Below are positions 1 to 12,500 of a stretch of DNA of 64,000 nucleotides, piece after piece. The position numbers were made by a program, and so were the translations under genes. This DNA comes from Struthidea cinerea (taxonomy: Eukaryota; Chordata; Aves; Passeriformes; Corcoracidae). The stretch is taken from positions 391,405 through 455,404 of the forward strand of contig VZTI01000688.1 in the NCBI GenBank assembly GCA_013397865.1, read 5' to 3'. Within the stretch, counting starts at the first letter, position 1. The number at the start of each line of letters is the position of its first letter. Below the pieces are notes generated by a model, which did not search any database, was not told the DNA's origin, and saw only the letters and a program-made list of their open reading frames with translations.

Positions 1-457
1 ATTAATTACCTTTTTTAAGTTACAACAGCTACTGTTAGTTGTTTTCTACCATAAAGGAGCAAACAAAGTCTTTTTTTATGCCTGGGGTAATTGTGGTACA
101 TTTGATAGGTTTTTCTCTCCATCCCTTCACTTTCTTCCAAGTAGAATCAATAGTTTCTTGCAGCTTGTTACATTTTTAATTGGGAACTGAGACCGTCATC
201 TAAATTATAAGACTTTCTGCTAAGACCTGCATAATAATGACTTGCTCACTCGAATCTTCAGATAGGAAAGGAATGTTTAGTATTAGAATTACAAATACAG
301 TTACAACTCAAGCAAAGCCTTAGAGGAATTTTGCTGATACAGTTTGGAAGTGCTCTAGATTAGTCCTTTGTAAATTAAGCTGTTGTCTGCCAAATTAAAA
401 TGGAATGGTTTGAGTTCATGTCCATTATGTCTGATTTTGTGAAGGCTGATGCTGCAG
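1..457 (+). other. BRWD1 intron (3' part)
   Basis: AT-rich intronic sequence upstream of the first recognised exon. An in-frame stop at 376-378 shows that the exon cannot extend past that point. I see no repeat or RNA gene here. Confidence 0.7.
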
Positions 458-561
458 CACAACCATTAAACTTGGAGCTGTCCTATGACTGGCACCCTCC
501 AGTTTGGATCACAGACACGGCTCTCCGAAGGTCCCCGTTTGTCCCTCAGATGGGTGATGAG
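458..561 (+). CDS. BRWD1: BRWD1 window exon 1
   Basis: Encodes the entry to the cryptic Tudor module, with readable pieces WHPPVWITDT and RRSPFVPQMGDE. The donor GTAGGA at 562 follows a complete GAG codon (phase 0). The acceptor is the weaker call. A CTGCAG ends at 457, and a second candidate AG ends at 444. The open frame runs back to an ATG at 400, but that ATG is intronic or incidental and not a start codon. The left edge could therefore move by about 13 bases. Confidence 0.8.
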
Positions 562-3500
562 GTAGGAACATGGATTAAAATCTTTCAGTGCTTCTGATTA
601 TTATAATTGCTAAATACAGAAAAACATTCACTGTTTGGGGCTTGCTGGGCTGTTTTTTAGGTGATATATTTCCGACAAGGGCACGAAGCTTACATTGAAG
701 CCGTGAGAAGAAATAACATTTATGAGCTGAATCCACACAAGGAGCCGTGGAGAAAAGTGGTGCTTAGGGTAGGTCTGCACTGAAGGATCTGTGGGGTCAA
801 TACAGAGTCTGTGACTGAAGACTTCTACTGCCCTGTTTGCAAACATGGATTTGTGAGGTTACTAATATTTCCCTGTGGGGAAAGTGTCTGCAATTACCGG
901 ATTGTCTTCAGAGTTTTCTGTGGGAGGCCCAAATTAAGTAGCTGTGTTAAAATCCTAAGGCTGACACACAGTCTTCCATTGAAATCTCAAATCTAATTCC
1001 AGTATTTTGCATGTGGGTACAATTGGTTAATTCATGTTAAATTGATAGTTCTGTGCTTGGTCCCTGAGATAAAACCTGCTGAAGCTGTTTGTTCTTACCT
1101 GTAGGATCAGGAATTGGTAAAAATTGTTGGAATTAGATACGAAGTTGGTCCTCCCACGTTGTGTTGCCTCAAGCTTGCCTTTATAGATCACGCCACTGGA
1201 AAACACACAGACAAATCATTTTCTATCAGGTATGTGCAGTTTTTTTAGTTTCTTGAAAAGTATTTAAGACTATGCTTCTCTTTAATCTTCCTAAAGCCCT
1301 GAGGCACGCGTGAATGGTATTTTTTTTTTAATCCAGGTACCATGACATGCCCGATGTTATCGACTTCCTTATCTTACGTCAGTTCTACGACGAAGCCCGG
1401 CAGAGGAACTGGCAGGCCTGTAAGTGTTTGCTGAGTGTCGGACTGAACCGTTTTGAAATCACAAGTATGTCCTTGGCTAATTGCTACATGTGCTTTTTGT
1501 AGGGTCAGAGGGTTCTCTGGTAGGCAAGAGGTAGAAATTTGAACCTTGGAGGGACTGCAGTAGATGTAAATACAGTCACCAAAATACGTATCAAGACTAT
1601 TCTGTTCCCTTTTTTTATTTTAAAGCGAAATAACAGACTTGTATGTCAGCGTGTCCAGAACTTTAATTATGGAGAGAAATCAAGCAGTAGATTTATCAAA
1701 AGTTTTTCTGTTTGCCTGTGGCAGCCGCACAGTTAAATACTTCTCTCAGCAGAATATCTGTGTTTGCTGCAGCTGACAGGTTCCGCTCCATTATTGATGA
1801 TGCCTGGTGGTTTGGGACAGTGCTGGGTCAGGAACCTTATCAGCCTCAGTATCCAGACAGTCACTTCCAGTGTTACAGTGTCAAGTAAGTACAAAAAGAT
1901 TTTATTTCCATTGTTATTAGTGTGTCTTTGCTCTCACACAACTGCCTCATTGCTATGAGAATGTATAAATTATTCACTTTAATTATTGTACCGCTTGTGT
2001 TGTCACTTCCTGGTTTTAAGTTGCTATTGTAGCCCAGTGTGAATATGTAATAACTTGTGGCAACTTGTTAACGAGTAGTAATATGGTAAAAGAAGTTGTT
2101 GACCTGTTCACATTTCTTGTACTGACTAATGCTGGGTCTTTTCCCCAAAGTAAGCAATGCAGTTTTCTGTGGACATGAATTGTTGGTCTGCACTGCTGGT
2201 TGGTTTGGGAATGTCGAATCTCCTCTGTGGTTGCTGACATCAAGGTCCTTATGCCTCAAGTCCTCACACTTCTCTTTCACGCTGTGCACCCTTTTTGATA
2301 CCAACAAAGAGGCCTGTTGATTTCTCTCTTTACACAAAGGAGAGGAATGGTAAACAAAGTTGTCTCTGGACTTCAGTGTTCAGACTCAGGGTATTGACCT
2401 TGTCCTGCCCTGTCCAAGCTGTCTGCAATAGAATCACAGAATGATTTGGGTTGGAAGGGACCTTAAAGATGGGCAGAGACACCTCCCAGTATCCCAGTGT
2501 GCTCCAAGCCCCATCCAGCCTGGCCTTGGACACTTCCAGGGATCCAGAGGCAGCCACAGCTTCTTTGGGCAACCTATGTCAGGGCCTTACCACCCTCAGA
2601 GTCAAGAATTCCTTCCTGCTATCTAATCTAACCCTTCTCTCCTGCAGCTTAAGGCCATTCCCCCTTGTCCTTCACTCCATGCCCTTGTGAGGGTCCCTCT
2701 CCAGCCTTCTTGTCACCTCCTTTGGGCATTGAAAGGAAAATTCTGGGATTTTGCTTGGTTTGGATTCCTCCAGTGAGGGAGGACTGTAAGGAGAATAAAC
2801 AGTGAATATTTAATATTCCTATTTCCATCATGCCCAGAGATAGTTCCCATGTCTTTTAGGGTACATTTAATAGTCACAGTTTCATTGTTGGAGGACTTTT
2901 TAATTTCTTTTTCACTCAAAGGCTTTTTAACCTGTTGCTCACCACAAAGAAGGGAAATTTTACAGCTACTAGACAATCCATTGAGTCTGCCAAGATTGTG
3001 TTACATTTTAGTTCCTTGTCTCATCTCCTTGTCTTCTCTCTCAATGATTTTCCTTGGTGGGAAGGTGGAAGTTAACTCCCAGATTGAAATTCTTGCCTGT
3101 TACCTTCCCTTCCGTATTCCTTCCATTCCACGTGTTTTGTTGTGTACAGTTGTTCCTTAGGAGCAAGTTCAGGTGGGCTTTGGTTCTTTCTTGGCCAGTT
3201 CCAAATCGAGTTTTCAGTTAGGAACAAAAGTGTGGTGCCAATTTCCTGGGCTCCTTTCTTCTGTGAGACCTAAAGGATATTTCAATATTTTAATGCACCA
3301 GCCTTTAACAGAAAAGTCTAGAGCTGCTTTGAAGTGAGCAGGGAGGGAATGCTGTGTTCCTTAAGATCACTTTCCAAAAGGACTTTATTCTACCTGGTGT
3401 CACAAACAGCTCTTCTAGAGCAGAATCTTAAGATATGTGTATGAAAACATCCGGAGTGTCTGGCAGCTGCATTTAGGTTTTGTGACTTGGCTGGGTCTGT

Positions 3501-6500
3501 TGCTCTTCTTGTCACACTTACCTCAATTTATCACTGTTACTATTGTATAGAAAATAAATGAATTGAAGATAATATTCAATTTTTTTATTTTATTGGCCAG
3601 ACAATAGTAGGTGTTTGGGTAGAAGTAGCTTGATGTATTATGAAGTTGCATTACCTGGATGAATGGTACTTAAGCAGAACTAAGTGGGGCTTAAGCTGTA
3701 CTAAACTCTTGATAGTGCAAAATTATGGATTAGTATATCTATTTGTGAATATCAGCATCTTGGGAAGTATTGTACAATAACTGGGGAGGAGAACTGAACA
3801 GATGAACCTTTAGGACTCAGTTCATAAAGATCAAATGGGCTGAATGATCCAATTTTCTTAAGTCATTGGGAAATCCGAAACAATGGAGAGCTGCTCTTGC
3901 CAGAGCAGAGGTTGTTACAAAATACTCTTTGAGTGTAATCATTTCAGTTTCCTGTTGGTTTGAAATAAATACACAGGCGGCATTAGACCAAATATCTGAG
4001 TTTATTGAGGCATCAGAAGTAGACCCAGGAATCTGGGGAACTCTGACAGGAAACTGCTGGCAAAGCTGGAAATCTCTGGAGGGAAATTGGTGAACTGCAG
4101 GCTAATCTATTTGTTTCTGGTATGTGCCTCTAATAAGGAATAATAATAATGATCAGCTGGTCCAGTCAGACATTTCTACCTTGGAAGTAGAAAAATTCAT
4201 TTGTATTTTATGTGTTTTTAAAAACATGTAAAAATCTGCCCAAATATGGTGGGTTTTGGAGGTATCTCAAAATGATGTTGACACCTAATAGTTAAGTATC
4301 AGAAGGTATATACAGATGCATCAATAGCAAACTTGTGTTTGCTTTTGCTTTGTCCGGGACCTTAATTAACTTCAGTTTCTTCATTTTATATTTATCTTTG
4401 TCTTAATGTCCTCTGCTTTATAAATTGAAATGCTAACATATGAAATGCCTCACTGTTTTCCCTTAAGCCATGGACTTGCAGAACTCCTGTTGTGATCAGC
4501 AAAAAAAATCCTCTCCTGTATTTTTCTCAAATCTTCCCCTTGATGTTATCCCACTTTTCCAAATGTGCATCTTATTTTTCTTCTTCATCTTGATCTAGGC
4601 TTTGTAAAATTGATTTATGTATTGGGTAAGTTGCATACAGCCAAAATCAGGAGCACAATTTTAATCTGAAATTGATTATGAAGAATGTTTCCTTTTTGCT
4701 GATGGCAAACCAATGCTTTTGTTATGTACGTGTTTATCCAGAGTATTTTGTCAATGCCTACAAATAGCTGTAATTTAAATGTGCTTGTAGCTGGGATTTA
4801 AATATGCTTGGAGGGAACACTTCTGAGTCAAGATAACTTTAAATTATTATTTAATTTTTTTACTTGGTGAATCAGATGGGACAATGGTGAAATTGAAAAG
4901 CTGAGCCCGTGGGACATGGAGCCAGTCCCTGATAACGGTAGGTAGAAACCTTTTAATAAAACAGCTGAATGTGCTTTTCCCTCTTTCCAGTTCCTTTGTT
5001 TCATGCAGGTAGTGGACCTGAGGCGATTCCTGTCTTAAAGACTGTATTGAATCAAATTTAGTGAAATAATTTGAATATACCTGTATTTTTTCCTTTTGCA
5101 TCTTCCAGAGCAATTTGGAAAAAAAACCCCAAACTTTCAATGTGTAGCTCTGACTTACAGAATAAAATCTGCTACTTCCAAATGTCAGCTCTCAAAAAAA
5201 TCTCCATTTTCCAGCTATGAATGTGCTGTAGTACATGATAATACAAGAGGGTGCAGGAAGAATATATATAAAATAATTTCTGGTCAGCAAATCCTTACTG
5301 CGTGTCGTTTAAAACCAACAATTTATAGAGTTTGCTGGTCAAATCCAAGTTATCTGTAAATGAAACAGCTGAATTCCTGGTTTGTCTTACCAATTCACTT
5401 TTCTAGTGCTTGTCAGTACCAGCTGGGAGGAGGGAGGAAAGTTTGGGAGATACTGAGAGAGTAGTTACTGAATAAGCTGTCAGAAAGATAATAAATTTAA
5501 TTCAAAACTGCAGAAGAACAGAACTTAGAAAATTTTGCTGTTTGTATCCATTTTGTGTAATTTTTTTTCCCCCAGCCTTAGCATTAAACTGTACTTCAAG
5601 GCAGGGATATTTTTTGTCAGTTGCAAGCATACAGTTATTTAATAAGTGTGAGTGCTCAACAATTCATCTTGTTCTCACTTCTTCCCCAATTTGCCCTCTT
5701 CAGTTGATCAGCCTGAAGAATTAGGAGCAAGTGTCTCTGTGACTTTGGAAGAGGTGGAGAAGCTCCTGTACAAACCCCAGGAAGGGGAGTGGGGGATGAA
5801 ATCCCGTGATGAGGCCTGTGAACGGATTATCCGTGGGATTGATCAGCTCATGACTCTCGGTGAGTGGGATCTGAGCTTCAGGTAGTTTTCTCCTGGTGTT
5901 ACATTTATAAACAGAGCCTGGAATATCTTAAAAAATTCCCTGTGATAAAGTACTTTAATGAGCAAATGTTTTTCTGTGCAGTTCTTTGTGTTTGTGGTGA
6001 GATCTTTATAATTTTATACATCCTTGGTTTTATAACACTCAGCTCACTTGTCAAGTGCCTGCAAGCTTTGAAATAGAATCACAGAATGGGCTGGGTTGGA
6101 GGGACCTTAAATCCCATCCAGTGCCACCCCTGCCATGGGCAGGGACACCTCCCACTGTCCCAGGCTGCTCCAAGCCCCAATGTCCAACCTGGCCTTGGGC
6201 ACTGCCAGGGATCCAGGGGCAGCCACAGCTGCTCTGGGCACCCTGTGCCAGGGCCTGCCCACCCTCCCAGGGAACAATTCCTGCCCAATATCCCATCTAT
6301 CCCTGCTTCCTGTCTGTTTGAAGCCATTCCCCCTTGTCCTGTCACTCCATCCCTTGGAAATTCTCTTTTCATATTTCCTGTTGACTCCTTCAGGCACTGG
6401 AAGGCCAAAAATAAGGTCAAACAGTAAAATTTTGTTCTTGCTGTTTTTGCCAGACATCTCAGCAGCTTTTGCTGGCCCAGTGGACCTGTGCACGTACCCC

Positions 6501-9500
6501 AAGTACTGCACAGTGATCGCATATCCCACGGACCTCAACACCATTCGCACCAGGCTGGCCAACAGATTCTACAGGTCAGTGCTGCCAGGGGAGCAAGGGA
6601 GAAACTCATTTTGGGACTCTTTCCAGAATTACAGTAAACCCTGACATTCTTTCTTTGAGAAATCTGCTATTTGAAATCAAGTATCGAAAAAACCCTGAAG
6701 TTACTTGAGTGCTGTTGACAGTTCAGATTTTGAAGGGCTGACCTTCTGTTACTTTGAACTTGAAGAAGATTAAGCTCTTGCTATTTTCAGAAATGATCTT
6801 AAACACGAGAGGTGAAATGTTAAATATTACCAGCAGCATTTTAAATGATAAAAACTTACAGAAGAGAAGGAGGGAAGAGTGTAGTGATGACAAAGTTCTG
6901 GTTTGCTGGATGTGCTGGTCATCCATAGCTTGAAAATAAATTTAAGTATATTCTTCATCTGGACCTGCATTCAGTGTAAATGTGTGTAAATACAGTGAAG
7001 AGTCATTAACAGTGATTTTCCTCCTGTATGAGATGGAAAAAATGTCTTGGGAAATAATTGGAAATTCTGTAGGTGAAAAACTGCAGACTTGGAGCATCTC
7101 TGCTTCACAGGTATAAGGAATTGGAAAAATGAGTTGAAAAAAAAACCCCCCCAAAATTACACATTTGTGCCAGCTCTTTTCTCTTAAGTTATAATTTCAA
7201 TTTGTAGCCGTTTCTCGAATCTGTCAGTTTACAGAGGGCACTGCTTTGAGTGCTCAGTTGGCCTCAAAGCAAGGTCTGAGGGAAGACAGAAAGGGGCATC
7301 GTAGCTGAGATGTCTTTAAAAATGTAATTATACAAAGCTTCTTGTCACTCCTTTTTAATTGCTTGTGCTTTGTATTTATTAATTAAAAGTTCCTCAGATA
7401 TGACTCAACTTGTGTTCCATTTCTCAGGGCTTTGTAACAAGCAGCTTCTGATATTTCCAGAAGAAATGTGATCATTTAGAATAGTGATTAAATAATACTT
7501 CTCCCCCGCCCCGAATAAGTCAAATATAAGCTTTTTTAAAATGCTTGTGTTCTTAAAGATTCCAGGAAATCTACAGTCCTTGGGATAATTTCAGTGGTAT
7601 TTTATGATTTAGTGGTAACAAATGCTCGTGCTTACTTGGCCAGCTGTATTAACTGAGTTTATATCACAAACTTTCTGAGGATGAATTACCAATAATGAGT
7701 TGGGAAATGAGTGATGAAAGATGTGCCTTGTTGGGTTTGCTTCCATGGAGTTTCCACGCGAAGGAAAAGTTTGAGGCTGCTCTAAAGGGACATAAAACAC
7801 ATCTAAATGTAATATGGATAGAAAATTACAAAGATATAATTTTTGCTGCTTTTCAGCTTTTCTGTAGTATTAAAGGTGCAATGTTTTCTAATTTGAAGGA
7901 GAATCTCAGCATTGGTTTGGGAAGTCAGATACATTGAAAGCAATGCCAGAACCTTCAATGAGCCTGGGAGTGCTATTGCCAGAGCTGCAAAAAAAATCAC
8001 CACCCAGCTCTTAAAGTTTATCAAGTAAGTGGGATTTTAATCTAAATAGTGCTTGAATCCTCGTTCTCTGAACAGTGGGAGAGTAAAAACAGCTCAATAT
8101 CCCTTTGTGGTTGAGCCCTGCTTTGACTGTTTAAGTGCACTGTAAGGACAGGCGTATAATTCTATCTGAATGTTACCTTGAATACTGAAATGTTCATCTT
8201 AGAGGCATTTTAACTTTTTCCCTGGTGTTTTTAGTTCCAAAATGTCACTTGACATTGACATTGAGTATGTTGAGTAGCTCAGCCTGTAAAAAGTAACTTC
8301 TGTGCTGTCCTGTGTAGAAGTTCCTGTTGTAGCTTGTCTGACTGAATTGAAAGGTTAAAATAAACTGAGAGGTTTATTTTGAAAGTGAGTGTGGGCAGCC
8401 TTCCTGCAGCTGGCCAGGCCCCTTTCAAATCCCTAATCCTGATTTTTGTATTCCATTTGATACTTAGTTACTGTCTTCCCTTTTATATGTAGCACTTGGT
8501 TGTGGCTGAGTTTAATTTAGCAAACAACAGCTCTGCTTTTGCTATTCCAGTAACAGAGATTTAATTGCATTGCAGTGACCAGGACTGTACAAATATTTTT
8601 GAATTATGTAGCACGACAGATGATGAACAAGATTGTCATGATGCTGATCTGGTAAGTTGGGTTTTTTGTGGAAAATTCCAGTAATTTATGGTGGTAAAAA
8701 GATACCACCACACTTCAAGTATTGTTGGTAAAATTGCCGAGTTATTTACATAGCTAATACAAACGTGGACTGTATTAGGAGTCTTTTATGAATGTTTTAT
8801 GTCATTTATTATCAGCGAATTGCATTACTGATAATATTTAGTCACTGAAGTTCAAAGCTGGTGGGTAATTGCAATTTCTGATGGTGGTTTTTCCTTTTCT
8901 CAAACCACCGAAGATTCCAGACTCTATCTCTTGTCCTGATCTAAGATATTGCTTTCCAAGTCTCCCAGATGCTGTGTTGTACTTTTTCTATGCTCATTTT
9001 CTGTCTTATTGAAAGAATTGAGCAGAAAATTTAATTTTACCGGTGTCAAATCTAAGGACACTTTTAGCCCCCATCACCTGTTTTTTCCTACATCATTTTT
9101 AAGATCATTGGTTTTTATTTTGTGCAGGATGATGAAAAATGTGTTCCAAGAACATCATACAGAAGAAGAAAAGTGAGTTGGCCAATCTTTACCTTATAAC
9201 CCAAATTAGGTTGAATTTTTTCTTGCTGTATTTCAGTAATTCTTTTCCTAACTTTTTTTCCCCCCCCAAGGGACGGGGCTTTAAAAAAGGAAAAAGCCTG
9301 AAAAGTGGCTATGATGAAAACTGTTGGAAGAAGCAGTGCATGGAACTGGTGAATTTAATTTTCCAGTGTGAGGATTCTGAACCTTTCAGGCAGCCAGTTG
9401 ACTTGGATCAATATCCTGTAAGTTCTTCTTAGTAACATTGATAGATTTTTTTTTTTTCTTGCTGTCTTACTGTGCCTTGTAGGGAAATAATTTTACATAA

Positions 9501-12500
9501 ATCTGTATTTTCTTAATTAAAATAAGTTTCTTGAGGGTCTAAAATCTCCTTACTGAGCCCAAGCTATGAACTGATTTTTTTCCTCTCTTTTAGCTGTTCA
9601 TGGTATTCTTCCTACCCCTTCAGTCTCTTTTTTCTCTAAAACCCCAACAAACTTAACTTTTCAAAGGAAAAAACTTCTTTACAGCACATAACTTTTCCTG
9701 GTGACTTCGTATTTTGAATTTGAGTCTCACTTCAGGTTTTAAAAACATCTTGAGGTTCTCTAAAAAAAACATGAACAGGAGAGAAAGAAAGATCAAGGTG
9801 TTTTGATGGGGTTTGATTTGGGGTTTTTTTGTGTGGTTGTTGTGTTTTGGGGCTTTTTTTGGCTGTTTTTTTATACCAGATCTGTTGTTTCTCTTGGTAA
9901 AATTCATGGGATAATGAAAAGGAGATTTTAAATCAACCAGTCTCAGCAAAAGTGTTGCTTTCTGCCGTGGTGCTTCTCAATTCCACTGCTGGTGAAGATA
10001 ATCGGTGTAATTTTAGCTACTCCTAAATGACAGAAATAAAATTCAGGAGTGTTTTTTTGCTTTCTACTTTCACAGAAATCTTTTTCTCATGTGTTTTTTA
10101 TAGGATTACAGGCATATTATAGACACTCCAATGGATTTTGGTACAGTGAAGGAAACTCTGGAAGCTGGAAACTACGACACTCCAATGGAACTGTGCAAAG
10201 ATATAAGACTGATATTTAGTAATGCAAAATCTTACACTCCAAACAAAAAGTCAAAGGTAGCTGTTAATATTTGGGGGTTTATGAATGTCTTCATGAAATT
10301 AAATTTTACTTTGCAATTTGTTCATCAGTACTTTTGGTAAAGCTGCTGGTTGGGTAGATAGTGGGAAGAAATATGACAAAAATATTTAATATGTTCATTT
10401 CCTGTTTATTTAGTGTTCCATAGGACTGCCTGTGCTTTTTCTATTGCTTTTCTGTACAGTTTTTAATATTACAGCTGTTAGTCTTGGATCAAAGGCTCTG
10501 TTTTTAATATAAACCACCTCCTTACCTAGATTTATAGTATGACCTTGAGATTGTCAGCCCTGTTTGAAGAGAAAATCCGAAGAATTGTTTCAGATTTCAA
10601 AAATGGTCAGAAACAGAACGAAAAGCTACGGAAAAACCAGAGGTACACAAGAAGGTTTAATAATCAAAGCTCAGTGCAGCAGCCCACCAAAATGCTCAGG
10701 TAACCAAATCAGGAATGTATAAAGATCTATCTCAGCTGACTGATATTCATACTGACTCTCACATTAAGTCTGTGAAGAGGGGAACAATTGGTTTTTTAAA
10801 TGGTTTGTAACCCCAGTGAGACTTTTTGTAATTCTCATGCTGTAGGAAAAATATGTTAAAAAAAATAGGGGCTTTTTTGTAGTATAAAACTGAGAAATCT
10901 GAAGAGGTAGAAAAGTAGAAAAGGTTGGGTTTTTTTAATATTTGAGTCAGAAAATAAATGTTTAACTAAAATAATGAGGAATGAAACAAAGAGTTACTTG
11001 CTGGATATATTGCAAAGATGAAAATCTGGATAAGTTACATATTTTGTCGCATACAGAATAAAGTCAGTCCTATGGAATTTCTAGAAATTGTCGCTTGCTG
11101 TAGCATTCAGTTGGGATCTAGATTTGCCTTTTCTCTTTTGAAGGCAAACAAACTTTTGACACAATTGCTGTTTGACACGATTAACTCACATTTTTAATTT
11201 GCATGTGGGACAAAGTGAGACAAAATACAAAAGCTAAACGTGGTAAATTACTGAAACTGAGCTTTATTCCTTCTGCTGCTGTCCACTCGTCCTTCTCTGG
11301 CAGGAAAAGAATAGGAATAAGAGTTTTAAGAGGAAAAAAATCTAATTTCAGGGGATTACTTTTATACTTTGAAATAACCACACACCAGGATAGGCAGAAA
11401 TTGTCTGTTGAACCTCACTTGTGCTCGTATCTGGAGAATTGTGTGTGACTGTTCACAAGGCAGTGGGGCACAGCAGAAGTGAGGTTTGGGATAACAGAAA
11501 CAGCGTTATACACCTTGTGCACCTGGATAAATGTCTGAAAACCTGTAATGTAAGGAAAAAACTGACAAAACAATTCTGTAGGTGAAAATAATTGACTCAG
11601 GCAGGTAGCACTCAGGCGTGTGTAGTAAGGAAGGGTCAAATTAGTGAGGTTTTCTTTATTTTAACCAGTGAACTGTCTGTAAGGTTCCACCTTCTGTGTG
11701 TGTTGGGAACTCAGTTTCTTGTGGAATAATGTTAGTCTGGATAGCACTTAGTTTGAAGCTTATGTTCCCAGAGGCTGGGAACCCAACAGGAATTGAGGCT
11801 GCTGCTGCAGTTTCCTGGTGAAAATAAGAGAATATGAATTGTCTGGAGGACATCCACCATTAAATTCTCTGTTTCTCAGAGCAGAGAAAGATTGTCTCCT
11901 CTTGTATAACTTCACTAGGAGTGCAGACTGTTATTTTAATGAAAGCATTTCATGTTTATCCTTGTCAGAGTTAAAATTGTCCCACACCACATTAGCCCGT
12001 AAATTACCCTCCCAGAAATATAAAATCCTATTAAATGTTGTTAAAATACATAATTGCCTTATCTCACCTAGTTTTACAACCTGTGCTGCTTTTACTACTT
12101 TTACTCTCACTAGAAATTTGAAGCAGAAACCATTAAAGTCTCAGGCCAAACTTGAATCTGAGCAGGAAGATCCTTTTCCTCAGCCTACCTCAAGCAGAGC
12201 CGCCTGTGTCTCAAGCCATAAACCCAACACTGGCTCCTACAACCAGAGTTCCTCAGGAGAATCCTCGGATTCCGCCTGCCTGGCATCCTTTGAGAGGAAT
12301 GGAAAAGCCAGATCCACAACACTAACTAATTGTTCTGCTTTATCATCAGGTCAGAGTTTATAGTTGCTGCAGTTTGCGTTCCGAGTTGTTAAGTGAGCTT
12401 TGCGTTTCTAACGTGGAATTTTTTACACGAGGTTTGGGGGTTTTGTGTGATGCAGTTTTGTGTATTTTACTGGATTTTGGACACTTATCTTATTTCCAGT

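Noticed and set aside
400..457. ATG at 400 as a BRWD1 start codon
   Set aside because: The family protein has hundreds of residues before this point; the ATG lies before the likely acceptor and after an intronic stop.
6079..6644. Several 110-170-residue open frames on both strands
   Set aside because: All are translations of the CR1 3' region; near-identical peptides recur at 22.4, 31.3 and 34.5 kb. None contains reverse transcriptase motifs.
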